A stretch of DNA of 64,000 nt, from NCBI RefSeq assembly GCF_017743735.1, contig NZ_JAGHRO010000002.1:1-64000 (forward strand), given 5' to 3'. This stretch comes from Shimia sp. R9_2. GTDB lineage: Bacteria; Pseudomonadota; Alphaproteobacteria; Rhodobacterales; Rhodobacteraceae. The notes beneath the pieces are model-generated. The model did not search any database. It had not been told where the DNA came from and was given only the letters and a program-made list of their open reading frames with translations. Shown here in pieces: positions 8,381 through 17,348 of the stretch. The position numbers and the translations under genes were made by a program. Within the stretch, counting starts at the first letter, position 1. Each line of letters begins with the position of its first letter.

Positions 8381-10603
8381 CTACTTCGTCGTTGCATCAT
8401 GGACGCCGTCCCAACCCTTCGGTGGAGGTGCGCGTTCAAAATCTTCAATCCGTGTAGAATAGTTCATCAGGTGTGTGTTGAGCCTGGTATCGAAGTCGGC
8501 CACCAGCGGTTTGAGAGCTTCTAGCATTTCCTTGGCCCGCGCCCAGTCGCGCGAACGATACGCCTCAAGCATCTCTGCATTGGTCTGCCGAATTTTTGCG
8601 AACATCGCTTCTCTGAGTAACTTTGCGTCGCCTAATAGGGCAAAGATATGCTCAGCCTGCTGCTTGCCCTTCAACCGCACAAAATCGACTTCCAACAAGG
8701 CAAAATCATCTCGGACCAAACGCTCAGTCTCTGCAGCCACGATGACTGTCTTGCCGTATGTGCTTGATTGGCCTTCAAGACGTGACGCCAAATTCACCGG
8801 ATCCCCCATGGCGGTGTAGTCAAACCGCGTGTCCGACCCCATGTTGCCCACCATGCAGGACCCTGTTGCGATCCCGATCCCAAACCGGATTTCGAGAAAC
8901 TCAGCACCGGCAGCTTTTGCTTCTTTTTGCCTCTTGATGTTGAGAGCTTCCACGCCGTCGCGCATCAACAACGCGGCTCGACAGGCCGCGCGCGCGTGAT
9001 CCTCGTGGCTGAGCGGGGCATTCCAGAAGGCCATCACCGCATCGCCCATGAATTTATCAATCGTCCCCTTTTCATTCAGGATGGCGTTGGACTGGAGATT
9101 AAGAAACGTATTCATCAACCGTGTCAGGCCTGCAGGATTGTCGCGGAAACTCTCTGCAATGGGCGTGAACCCTCGCACGTCGCTGAACAAAAGCGTCAGC
9201 TCTCTTGTTTCCCCGCCTAGCTGCAAGCCATCCGGGTTGTCGCTCAATGCGTTCACCAGATCTTCGGAAACATAATGCCCAAACGCACTCCGGATATCGC
9301 GGCGACGCTTCTCTTCGCGCATATAGTTTGTCGTCGACATAAAGATGATCGTGGCTAGGGCAGACACGATCGGGAAACTCGCGTCCAAAAGGATTTTTTC
9401 GTTTTGAAACAGCAGGAAAGAGCCCCATCCAAAAGATGTTAGCATGGCCACGGAGGAAACTGCTAGAAACCCCGCATTCATGATTGGGGTGACGATCACA
9501 AACAACAAACACAGAAGAAGCGTAACCGCCAGTTCAGCAGAGATCGCATAGTTGGGTCTTTGCAAGAGCGAGCCGGTAAGCAGGTTTTCCAGCAACTGCG
9601 CGTGAAGCTCCACACCGGGGACAGCCACGCCAAAGGGTGTCGCCCGATAGTCGCCCAATCCCACCGCTGACGTGCCAAAAAACAGCAGCTTACCGGCCAC
9701 CTGATCTGGCCTAAGCTTTCCGTTCAACACATCTGAAGCTGGGATAAATCGCTCTTGAAGAGATCGCGTTAAATACGGCCTGACAGTGCCATCAGCTGCA
9801 GTCTGTATAAACTGACGCGCAAGCACGACCCCATCAACACCTGCCTCGTTTGATCTCAGCACAAAAGGCGCCCCACCAGTGGCGACCCGCAACATCTCTG
9901 GCGCAAGAGCAAGGCGTAGATGTCCCTGTGCGTTCATAACCATCGGCAAATTGCGATAGACCCCGTCTGGATCCGGTCGAATACTAAACATTCCTCTGCC
10001 GGAAGCGGCGTCCTCAAGCACCGGCAAATTTTGCACGAGATCAGGCAGCTCCAGAATGAACCCCACAGGAGACGGCCCCATCATGGCATGTGGCACATCC
10101 GGAATTTGTTCATTGGGGATCGAACGATGGAATGCGCTTCGAATGCTTGTTTGCCCCACAATCACGCGGGCTCGCTCGAAAGACGCTGCCAATACATCGT
10201 CATTGTCGGGAAGCCGTGACAGCGCCTGAGAAACCTGCTGCGGTAATGCGCTGTTGTCCAAAGCAATAGCCTGCGGAGAGAGACGGTCGGGTTCGGCAAA
10301 AATGACGTCAAATGCTATCGCGACCGCGCCGAACTCGGTCAGCTTGTCGATCATTTCGGCAAACCGCGTCCGTGGCCAAGGCCATTGACCAATTTCAGCG
10401 ATGCTGGCATCGTCGATATCGATAATCGCTACAGGAAGATCTTCCGGTACACGCGGTAGAATACGTTGGTAGGCATCAAAGGTGAGGTTGCGCACAAGCT
10501 GAACCGGGATTGGGTCAGCAATGCGGACAAACAGCGCAAAAATGATCAACCCCAACGCCACAATCCGTGCAAAGGCAACGGACTCAATAAACCGAACAAA
10601 CAT
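8381..10603 (-). CDS. CHASE2 domain adenylate/guanylate cyclase
   Basis: This is a class III nucleotide cyclase with an extracytoplasmic CHASE2 sensor. An N-terminal membrane helix is followed by a CHASE2 domain of roughly 300 residues (VAIIDIDDASIAEIGQWPWP near its start). Two to three closely spaced hydrophobic segments come next, then the cyclase domain in the last 270 residues. That domain shows the metal-binding LLFSDVRGFT and the KFMGDAVMAFW motifs. The product would be a cyclic nucleotide, most likely cAMP, formed in the cytoplasm in response to an unknown envelope signal. Starts considered are ATG at 10603 and an in-frame TTG at 10618; neither has a strong ribosome-binding site. It is monocistronic, and the upstream region holds a large inverted repeat. 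Confidence 0.92.
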   Translation of the reverse strand: MFVRFIESVAFARIVALGLIIFALFVRIADPIPVQLVRNLTFDAYQRILPRVPEDLPVAIIDIDDASIAEIGQWPWPRTRFAEMIDKLTEFGAVAIAFDVIFAEPDRLSPQAIALDNSALPQQVSQALSRLPDNDDVLAASFERARVIVGQTSIRSAFHRSIPNEQIPDVPHAMMGPSPVGFILELPDLVQNLPVLEDAASGRGMFSIRPDPDGVYRNLPMVMNAQGHLRLALAPEMLRVATGGAPFVLRSNEAGVDGVVLARQFIQTAADGTVRPYLTRSLQERFIPASDVLNGKLRPDQVAGKLLFFGTSAVGLGDYRATPFGVAVPGVELHAQLLENLLTGSLLQRPNYAISAELAVTLLLCLLFVIVTPIMNAGFLAVSSVAMLTSFGWGSFLLFQNEKILLDASFPIVSALATIIFMSTTNYMREEKRRRDIRSAFGHYVSEDLVNALSDNPDGLQLGGETRELTLLFSDVRGFTPIAESFRDNPAGLTRLMNTFLNLQSNAILNEKGTIDKFMGDAVMAFWNAPLSHEDHARAACRAALLMRDGVEALNIKRQKEAKAAGAEFLEIRFGIGIATGSCMVGNMGSDTRFDYTAMGDPVNLASRLEGQSSTYGKTVIVAAETERLVRDDFALLEVDFVRLKGKQQAEHIFALLGDAKLLREAMFAKIRQTNAEMLEAYRSRDWARAKEMLEALKPLVADFDTRLNTHLMNYSTRIEDFERAPPPKGWDGVHDATTK

Positions 10604-10733
10604 GTTCTGATTAAGCAAGAGCCTGAGAGTTTTGGCAAATACTTCTGTAAGTCAGCGGTCTTAAGCGCTCGTAAGGGGCTGATCGGCTACAAAGACGGCC
10701 GTTGTATTCGCCCACGATCTATCGATGACCAAC

Positions 10734-10771
10734 TGGCGATGCCAAGGTTTAGAAAACCGATGGCACCGCCA
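10734..10771. repeat. Imperfect inverted repeat, 17-18 bp arms
   Basis: The arms TGGCGATGCCAAGGTTT and AAACCGATGGCACCGCCA flank a three-base loop with only two or three mismatches or bulges. It sits between the end of the MFS gene and the start of the cyclase gene, both on the minus strand. It could end MFS transcription, but it has no adjacent T-tract, so a protein-binding or RNA-stability role is equally possible. Confidence 0.6.
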
Positions 10772-10790
10772 GCCAGAGTAATTTAGTCGA

Positions 10791-12074
10791 TCAGGCGCGC
10801 TGACCCAGCGCGCGTTTTTTGTCGCCCTCACGCAGCAGGTATAGCGCGAGCAACGTCACGGCGACGCCAGACAGCAGGTAGATCGCGGCCGCCCAAAGCC
10901 CAAAACGGGACGCCAGGAACAATCCTGTGAGAGGCGCTAATGCCGCGCCAGCCAACCAGGACAAATTCGTCGCCATGGCCGATCCGGAATATTGATACTC
11001 TTCCTTAAAGCGGTTCGGCACGATGGAGCTGGATTGCCCGTAAGACAGGCCAAGCACAACAAAGCCGAAGAGAATGTAGATGGACGGAACGGTTTCCAGT
11101 GTCACAAAGCTGAGACTGAGCAACACCATCAGAACGCTGCTGATGAACAGCACAACACGGCGCGAGAACAAATCGCTCAAAATGCCTGACACGATGACCG
11201 AGCCAATCGCCAATGCGCCGCCCAACAGCTGCAGCAGCAGAATATCGGTGATGTCTCTGCCAGAAAACAGCAGCGCATAGCTGAGCGGGAAGACTGTGAC
11301 CAAGTGGAACAGGGCATAGCTTGCAAGTGGCAGAAGTGCCGACAAAATGATCGTCCGCCACTCGTTTTTCAGAAGATCCGGAAGCGGTGCCGATTTGAGT
11401 AGCGTTTCGTCGTCACTGCCAAAGTCGGTCGTCAGCAACCGCAGACGCGCGAAAAGAGAAACCACATTCACAGCCATCACCGCAAAGAAGGCAAAACGCC
11501 AACCATATGTCAGGAATTCCTCTTCCGTCAAAAAGCCAGTCAACACATAGAAAAGCGCCGCTGCAACGCAGAATCCGATAGGCCCACCAAGCTGAGGCAC
11601 CATGCTATAGCGCCCTTCCCGGCCCTCCGGTGCCGCCGACTTCAGCTGTAACGTGATGCCGTCCCAAGCGCCGCCGAGTCCCAGCCCCTGCACAAATCTC
11701 AGAACGCCCAACATGATGGGTGCAGCTATGCCCCAATTCTGGTAACTTGGCAGCAATCCGATGGCCACCGTCGACGACCCAAGAATCATGAGTGCCAGAG
11801 TTATCTTTCCGGGCCTCCCGATCTTGGTCTGAATGCGTCGCGCGAACATACTGGCGATCGGCCTTGCGACAAAAGCAAGTGAAAACAATGCGAAAGACCA
11901 CAAAGTTCCACTAAGCGGATCCAGATGAGGAAAGAAAACCGCTGGAAAAACGAGGGCTGAAGCGATGGCGTAGACAAAAAATCCGAAAAAATCCGTCACC
12001 CGTGCCATCACCACGGTGATGACAACATCGTCGAGTGTGACGTTTTGTTGTGCAGTTGCTTCAGTTATTGCCAT
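10791..12074 (-). CDS. MFS transporter, MHS-like
   Basis: This encodes 427 residues, largely hydrophobic, with the MFS fold of about 12 membrane helices. Recognisable pieces are the ARPIASMFARRIQTKIGRP loop between helices 2 and 3 and the FVQGLGLGGAWDG segment around helix 4-5, typical of metabolite:H+ symporters. The ATG at 12074 was chosen because GGGAGG lies just upstream (GGGAGGCTGAAAAAT-ATG); a longer reading to 12122 lacks this. The substrate cannot be deduced. It is transcribed divergently from the cyo operon. Confidence 0.88.
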   Translation of the reverse strand: MAITEATAQQNVTLDDVVITVVMARVTDFFGFFVYAIASALVFPAVFFPHLDPLSGTLWSFALFSLAFVARPIASMFARRIQTKIGRPGKITLALMILGSSTVAIGLLPSYQNWGIAAPIMLGVLRFVQGLGLGGAWDGITLQLKSAAPEGREGRYSMVPQLGGPIGFCVAAALFYVLTGFLTEEEFLTYGWRFAFFAVMAVNVVSLFARLRLLTTDFGSDDETLLKSAPLPDLLKNEWRTIILSALLPLASYALFHLVTVFPLSYALLFSGRDITDILLLQLLGGALAIGSVIVSGILSDLFSRRVVLFISSVLMVLLSLSFVTLETVPSIYILFGFVVLGLSYGQSSSIVPNRFKEEYQYSGSAMATNLSWLAGAALAPLTGLFLASRFGLWAAAIYLLSGVAVTLLALYLLREGDKKRALGQRA

Positions 12075-12178
12075 ATTTTTCAGCCTCCCGTCTGGTGAAT
12101 TCACCTCTGATCCTCTCCTCAAAGGATCAAAGACGCCTCAACCGCCCTGCTTCGGCAAATTTGACGCAGCGCAGCATC

Positions 12179-12207
12179 TTGCAACTGAAGCGTACTGGCG
12201 ATATTCG
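12179..12207 (+). promoter_or_regulatory. Candidate promoter of the cyo operon
   Basis: TTGCAA (12179-12184), a 17-base spacer and TATTCG (12202-12207) match a sigma-70-type promoter reasonably well. It lies about 78 bases upstream of cyoA. Prediction by eye only. Confidence 0.35.
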
Positions 12208-12223
12208 CCCCCGGCAAGGTGCG

Positions 12224-12243
12224 AACGGCGCCTGATCGCCGTT
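12224..12243. promoter_or_regulatory. Perfect palindrome in the cyoA leader
   Basis: AACGGCG-CCTGAT-CGCCGTT is a perfect 7-bp inverted repeat, 17 bases after the candidate -10 box and 41 bases before the cyoA start. It could be an operator or an RNA hairpin in the leader. Confidence 0.45.
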
Positions 12244-12284
12244 AAACCCAGTTAAAAATATCCAGATACGAAAAGAAGAATGCC

Positions 12285-13364
12285 ATGCTGCTGAAACGCG
12301 TTGGTTTGTTCGTGCTCCCGTTGTTGTTATTATCAGGGTGCCAACTCACAGTCCTTAGTCCGGCCGGCGACATCGCTGCGCAACAGGGCGACCTGATCAT
12401 CTACGCAACCGTGCTTATGCTGATCGTGATTGTGCCAGTCATGGCGCTGACAGTCTTTTTCGCCGTGAAATACCGGGCCTCCAACGAAGAGGCTACTTAC
12501 GAACCTGACTGGGATCACTCCGTCAGTCTTGAGGTTGTTGTTTGGTCTGTGCCGCTGGCCATCATCATCTGCCTTGCTGGTCTGACCTGGGTCGCGACAC
12601 ACCGTCTTGAGCCCTATGACGATCTGAAACGGATTTCTGCTGAAAAGCCAATCGATCCAAGTGTGGAGCCTCTCGAAGTGCAAGTGGTCGCACTGGATTG
12701 GAAATGGCTGTTCATTTATCCGGAATACGGCATTGCGACCGTGAACGAAGCAGCCGCCATCGTTGACCGTCCCGTGGAGTGGAAAATTACCTCTGCGACG
12801 GTGATGAACGCGTTCTACATCCCTGAAATGGCCGGCATGATCTATGCCATGGGCGGCATGGAGACCGAACTGAACGCGGTGATCAACGCCCCGGGCGAGT
12901 TCGAAGGCTTCTCCGCCAACTACAGCGGCAACGGCTTCTCTCACATGCGCTTTGACTTCCGCGCACTGGACGAATCTGACTTTGATGCGTGGGTCGAAAA
13001 GGTCCGCGAGGCCCCTCAGGCACTGGATCAGGATGCCTATGTCGCGCTTGAGCCACAAAGCACCGATCACCCTGTCACCTATTACTCCTCGGTCGAAGCC
13101 GGCATCTGGGATAAAATCCTGAACATGTGCGCAGGCGAGGACGACCTCTGCCTCAATGACATGATGATGGCTGACGCGCTTGGCGGCGGCGGCATCGAAG
13201 GGCTTTATAACCGTGAGCTCTTCCGCGGTCTGTGCGCGGCGGACGATCCGCAGGGTCTGTTTGACATCCTGCGCCCAGATCTGGCCGAACGTCGCGACGA
13301 GATCATCAACGCAATGCTGAGTGACTCCACTCTGCTTCCTTCCTCTACAGTACAGGCGAACTGA
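12285..13364 (+). CDS. cyoA: Cytochrome bo3-type quinol oxidase subunit II
   Basis: This is a membrane-anchored subunit of the terminal quinol oxidase. A lipoprotein signal (LLLLSGC, Cys at residue 19) is followed by two membrane helices (about 38-62 and 85-106). A periplasmic cupredoxin-like domain comes next, with the CyoA-typical stretch SATVMNAFYIPEMAGMIYAM around 180-200. The CuA ligands of cytochrome c oxidase subunit II (CxxxCxxxH) are absent, which marks it as a quinol oxidase. At 359 residues it is longer than E. coli CyoA because of a C-terminal tail containing two cysteines (MCAGEDDLC). It is the first gene of the tightly spaced cyoABCD-SURF1 operon; cyoB begins 3 bases after its stop. 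Confidence 0.96.
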   Translation: MLLKRVGLFVLPLLLLSGCQLTVLSPAGDIAAQQGDLIIYATVLMLIVIVPVMALTVFFAVKYRASNEEATYEPDWDHSVSLEVVVWSVPLAIIICLAGLTWVATHRLEPYDDLKRISAEKPIDPSVEPLEVQVVALDWKWLFIYPEYGIATVNEAAAIVDRPVEWKITSATVMNAFYIPEMAGMIYAMGGMETELNAVINAPGEFEGFSANYSGNGFSHMRFDFRALDESDFDAWVEKVREAPQALDQDAYVALEPQSTDHPVTYYSSVEAGIWDKILNMCAGEDDLCLNDMMMADALGGGGIEGLYNRELFRGLCAADDPQGLFDILRPDLAERRDEIINAMLSDSTLLPSSTVQAN

Positions 13365-13367
13365 TAC

Positions 13368-15398
13368 ATGGCGAGCCCAACCGCAGCCGTCGAGCACGGC
13401 ACAGATATCGTCAACTCTGCCCACTGGTTCTGGGGCAAGTTGGGATGGGACATCTTCCCGTTCTACGATCCAATCATCTTTGGCACCTTCATTGGCACCT
13501 GTCTTCTCGGGTTGGCCGTGTTCGGTGCCATCACCTACTTCCGTCTCTGGGGCTATCTCTGGAACGAGTGGTTCACTTCGATTGACCACAAGAAAATCGG
13601 GATCATGTATATGATCCTTGGCACCATCATGTTGGTGCGTGGCTTTGCCGATGCCTTGCTTATGCGCTTGCATCAGGCCTTAGCCTCTTCTGGATATGTC
13701 GGCTTTTTGCCCGCCTATCACTATGATCAGGTCTTCACCGTTCACGGCGTGATCATGATCTTCTTCGTGGCAATGCCGTTTGTCACAGGCTTCATGAACT
13801 ATGTGATGCCTCTGCAGATCGGCGCGCGCGACGTGGCTTTCCCGTTCCTCAACAACTTCAGCTTCTGGCTGACGGTGTCTGGCGCGGTGCTGATCATGAT
13901 CTCGCTGTTTGTGGGCGAATTTGCGGCAACCGGCTGGTTGGCCTACCCACCCCTCTCGGGTCTGACGTTTAGCCCGGGCGTTGGCATGGACTACTATCTC
14001 TGGTCCCTCAACATCGCAGGTATCGGTACGACGCTTTCCGGGATCAACCTGGTTGTGACCATCGTGAAAATGCGCGCACCGGGCATGACCTGGATGAAGA
14101 TGCCTGTCTTCACATGGACCACGCTCTGCACCAACGTTCTGATCGTGGCCACCTTCCCTGTGCTGACAGCCACCCTCGCGCTGCTGACCGCAGACCGTTA
14201 CCTTGGCACCCACTTTTTCACCAATGAAATGGGCGGCAGCCCCATGATGTATGTGAACCTGATCTGGATCTGGGGTCACCCAGAGGTTTACATCCTCACG
14301 CTGCCGGTCTTTGGCATCTTCTCCGAGATTGTGCCGACCTTCACAAAGAAACGTCTCTTTGGTTATGCATCCATGGTTTACGCCACCTGCGTGATCATGA
14401 TCCTGAGCTACATCGTTTGGCTGCACCACTTCTTCACCATGGGGGCCGGTGCAAATGTGAACTCCTTCTTCGGGATCACAACCATGATCATCTCGATCCC
14501 GACGGGCGCGAAGCTCTTCAACTGGCTGTTCACCATGTATAAAGGCCGCATCAGCTTTGAGCTGCCAATGATGTGGACCATTGCGTTCATGCTAACCTTT
14601 GTGATCGGCGGCCTGACAGGCGTGCTTCTGGCCATTCCGCCAGCGGACTACGTCTTGCACAACTCGCTGTTCTTGGTGGCACACTTCCACAATGTGATCA
14701 TTGGCGGCGTGGTGTTCGGCATCTTTGCGGGCATCAACTACTGGTGGCCCAAAGCCTTTGGCTTCAAGCTGGACCCATTCTGGGGCAAAGTCAGCTTCTG
14801 GGGCTGGGTTGTCGGCTTCTGGTTTGCTTTCATGCCACTCTACATCATGGGCCTGATGGGTGTGACACGACGCCTGAGCCAGTTTGAGGACACCTTCTAC
14901 AGCGTCTACTTCATCGTGGCTCTTGTGGGTGCACTGATGATTGCTGTGGGTCTTCTGGCCTTCATCGTTCAGATCGGCGTCAGCATCCTGAAACGTGAAG
15001 AGCTGAAGGTTGATGGCGATCCATGGGGCGGCCGCTCTTTGGAATGGGCAACCACTTCGCCTCCGCCATACTACAACTTCGCGTTCAACCTGCGGGTCCA
15101 CGCGCTGGATGCATGGCAGCACATGAAGGACAATGGCTATCAGAAACCCACCGAAGGGTTCACGCCAATCCATATGCCGCACTACACCTCAAGCGGGATC
15201 ATCATCTCCGGTTTCATGACCGTGATGGGTTTCGCATTGATCTGGCACGTTTGGTGGTTGGCGGCTGTGACCTTCTTTGCCTCCCTCATCTGGGGCATCG
15301 GCCACACATTCAACTACAACCGTGATTACTACATCCCTGCCGACGAGGTCCGCGCGATCGAAACCGGCAAGGCAGCAACCATGAGCCCGGCGGAGTAA
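13368..15398 (+). CDS. cyoB: Cytochrome bo3-type quinol oxidase subunit I
   Basis: This 676-residue heme-copper oxidase subunit I holds the catalytic O2-reducing, proton-pumping centre. Visible ligands are the low-spin heme His in [10 protein letters not shown], the CuB His and cross-linked Tyr in WGHPEVYI, the CuB His pair in VWLHHFFT, and the heme His residues in [10 protein letters not shown]. The [10 protein letters not shown] start of the core is present. Length and extra C-terminal helices fit the quinol oxidase class (E. coli CyoB 663 residues). It lies between cyoA and cyoC with gaps of 3 and 5 bases, so the operon is certain. Confidence 0.98.
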   Translation: MASPTAAVEHGTDIVNSAHWFWGKLGWDIFPFYDPIIFGTFIGTCLLGLAVFGAITYFRLWGYLWNEWFTSIDHKKIGIMYMILGTIMLVRGFADALLMRLHQALASSGYVGFLPAYHYDQVFTVHGVIMIFFVAMPFVTGFMNYVMPLQIGARDVAFPFLNNFSFWLTVSGAVLIMISLFVGEFAATGWLAYPPLSGLTFSPGVGMDYYLWSLNIAGIGTTLSGINLVVTIVKMRAPGMTWMKMPVFTWTTLCTNVLIVATFPVLTATLALLTADRYLGTHFFTNEMGGSPMMYVNLIWIWGHPEVYILTLPVFGIFSEIVPTFTKKRLFGYASMVYATCVIMILSYIVWLHHFFTMGAGANVNSFFGITTMIISIPTGAKLFNWLFTMYKGRISFELPMMWTIAFMLTFVIGGLTGVLLAIPPADYVLHNSLFLVAHFHNVIIGGVVFGIFAGINYWWPKAFGFKLDPFWGKVSFWGWVVGFWFAFMPLYIMGLMGVTRRLSQFEDTFYSVYFIVALVGALMIAVGLLAFIVQIGVSILKREELKVDGDPWGGRSLEWATTSPPPYYNFAFNLRVHALDAWQHMKDNGYQKPTEGFTPIHMPHYTSSGIIISGFMTVMGFALIWHVWWLAAVTFFASLIWGIGHTFNYNRDYYIPADEVRAIETGKAATMSPAE

Positions 15399-15403
15399 AT
15401 CTT

Positions 15404-16048
15404 ATGTCCTCAGCTACCGTTGACACGCCGGAAGGCGGCTTTGAATTCATCGTCCATGATGACCACCATCATGACGATGGAGAGCACCACCACGAAACCG
15501 GGACAATGCTCGGTTTCTGGATCTACCTGATGAGCGACTGCCTGATCTTTGGCATTCTCTTTGCGATCTATGCAGTTGTGGGCCAGAACTATGCGGCTGG
15601 CCCCGCTCCTGTGGATCTCTTTGAGCTCGACAAGATCGCTTGGGCCACTGCCTGGCTGTTGCTCTCTTCGATCACCTACGGGTTCTCCGTGATCAAAATG
15701 CACGAGAACAACAAGAACATGATGATGTTCTGGTTGCTTGTGACAGGCATCTTTGGCGCGGCGTTCCTGTATCTGTCGGTCGAAGAATTCATGCACCTCT
15801 GGCACATCGGTGCCGGTCCGGGTGCTTCGGCCTTCCTGTCCGCGTTCTGGTTCCTTGTGGGCACCCACGGTGTGCACGTAGCTTGTGGCGCGCTCTGGCT
15901 GGTTGTTCTGCTGGTGCAGGTTCAGATCCACGGCCTGACCCATGAAAACAAACGCCGCATCCTGTGCCTGAGCCTGTTCTGGCACTTCCTCGACCTGATC
16001 TGGATCGGGGTGTTCTCATTCGTCTATCTCACAGGGGTTCTGCTATGA
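15404..16048 (+). CDS. cyoC: Cytochrome bo3-type quinol oxidase subunit III
   Basis: This 214-residue CoxC/CyoC-family membrane protein has about five helices, as usual for the short quinol oxidase subunit III. The N-terminus is unusually His-rich (DDHHHDDGEHHHE at residues 20-32) before the conserved GFWIYLMSDCLIFG. VGTHGVHVACG and LFWHFLDLIWIGVFS are the expected subunit III motifs. The stop overlaps the cyoD start by ATGA. The role is stabilisation of subunit I; the His-rich head may bind metal, which is inference. Confidence 0.97.
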   Translation: MSSATVDTPEGGFEFIVHDDHHHDDGEHHHETGTMLGFWIYLMSDCLIFGILFAIYAVVGQNYAAGPAPVDLFELDKIAWATAWLLLSSITYGFSVIKMHENNKNMMMFWLLVTGIFGAAFLYLSVEEFMHLWHIGAGPGASAFLSAFWFLVGTHGVHVACGALWLVVLLVQVQIHGLTHENKRRILCLSLFWHFLDLIWIGVFSFVYLTGVLL

Positions 16049-16401
16049 GCGCTGAAACACACGACTCAGCCAAGGCCTATCGCGACTATCTGAAAGGCTT
16101 CATCTTTTCGGTGATCCTGACGGTCATCCCGTTCTATTGCGTGATGAGCGGCGCGGTCACCGACGTACCGACCCTGATCGCAATCATCTTCGGCCTCGGC
16201 GCGATCCAGATGCTTGTGCATGTGGTCTACTTCCTGCACCTGACCGTCAGCGCAGAAGACGGCTGGCAGGCCATGTCGGTTGTCTTCACCGTGATGCTTG
16301 TCGTGATTATCATGGCCGGCTCGATCTGGGTGATGGCGCATCTTCATGAGAACATGATGCCAGCACACGATCAGATCGAACGGATCAAAAACCTGCCATG
16401 A
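16045..16401 (+). CDS. cyoD: Cytochrome bo3-type quinol oxidase subunit IV
   Basis: This 118-residue protein has three membrane helices and the family pattern FILTVIPF and GAIQMLVHVVYFLHL. The ATG at 16045 overlaps the cyoC stop (ATGA), giving translational coupling. A longer open frame reaching 15964 lies inside cyoC and is not used. It is a small accessory subunit that aids CuB/heme assembly in the E. coli enzyme. Its own TGA overlaps the start of the SURF1 gene in the same ATGA fashion. Confidence 0.96.
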   Translation: MSAETHDSAKAYRDYLKGFIFSVILTVIPFYCVMSGAVTDVPTLIAIIFGLGAIQMLVHVVYFLHLTVSAEDGWQAMSVVFTVMLVVIIMAGSIWVMAHLHENMMPAHDQIERIKNLP

Positions 16402-17117
16402 CGGCCTCTTCAACCCGCGTGAAACGTCCTCTTTGGGTCGATGTCACTATCCTGCTGTTGTCCTCTGCGCTCTTCCTTTCCATGGTCGCGCTTGGCAATT
16501 GGCAGGTTCGGAGACTCGGCGAAAAGCTGGACCTGATCACGCGGGTTGAAACCTACGCATATGGGGATCCTGTCCCCGCGCCAATGGAAGGTGTCCCGCC
16601 AGAATATCTGCGGGTACACCTTTCCGGCACCTACGATCATACAAAATCCATCCTCATCAAGGCGGTGACCGATCTTGGCCCCGGCTATTGGATGATGACC
16701 CCCCTCTTCATTGCGGGCTCAGCAGACACAGCGGTTTGGATCAATCGCGGGTTTGTGCCGACGGGAACCGCAGATACGGATTGGTCGCTACCGGAAGGCC
16801 CCCAAGAGATTGTTGGCCTTGTGCGCCCGAGCCAACCCGAGGGGACTTTGCTGGAAAGCAATTTGCCCGACCAGGATCGCTGGGTCTCGCCTGATCTTTC
16901 AGTGATGTCCACGACCGTGGGGCTTCGCACTACCCTCGATTACTATGTGGCAGCTGAACACAGCGGCGCAGAAACTGCCTGGCCGCGCGGCGGCATGACC
17001 CGTCTCACGTTCAGCAACTCACACCTGAGCTACGCTCTGACATGGTACGCCATGGCCGTCCTCTTCCTCGCAGCGATGCTCTATGTCATCTGGGATCGCA
17101 GACGCGCCAGCACCTGA
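16398..17117 (+). CDS. SURF1 family oxidase assembly protein
   Basis: This 239-residue protein has the SURF1 topology: an N-terminal helix (about 16-34) with LGNWQVRRLGEK, a periplasmic domain with VWINRGFVP, and a C-terminal helix ending in LTWYAMAVLFLAAM. SURF1 proteins help insert heme into the oxidase subunit I. Direct overlap with cyoD shows it serves this quinol oxidase, as the Surf1q paralogue does in Paracoccus. It is the last gene of the operon. No heme O synthase (cyoE) follows, so heme modification must be encoded elsewhere. Confidence 0.94.
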   Translation: MTASSTRVKRPLWVDVTILLLSSALFLSMVALGNWQVRRLGEKLDLITRVETYAYGDPVPAPMEGVPPEYLRVHLSGTYDHTKSILIKAVTDLGPGYWMMTPLFIAGSADTAVWINRGFVPTGTADTDWSLPEGPQEIVGLVRPSQPEGTLLESNLPDQDRWVSPDLSVMSTTVGLRTTLDYYVAAEHSGAETAWPRGGMTRLTFSNSHLSYALTWYAMAVLFLAAMLYVIWDRRRAST

Positions 17118-17348
17118 CACTGTCAGCCCGTTCCAAACAGCAAAACAGAATTGACCTTCAGCCTGCGCTGAAAGGTCTCTGCCCCATGTCGCAAAATTAA
17201 GCTTTTTGTAAGCTTTTCGCCTTGCGGCATCTGCGTGATTGGGCAATCAGACATCCCTAATAAAGAACGCTCTTCGCGCGCTTTACTGCCCTGCCAAACA
17301 GCAGAGGCACCGATACCGACATTCACCAGCATGGAGACAAAACGCACA

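Noticed and set aside
12333-13673. Long minus-strand open frame antisense to cyoA/cyoB
   Set aside because: It is His/Gln/Asp-rich, as expected for a shadow of a membrane-protein gene, and no domain or ribosome-binding site was seen.
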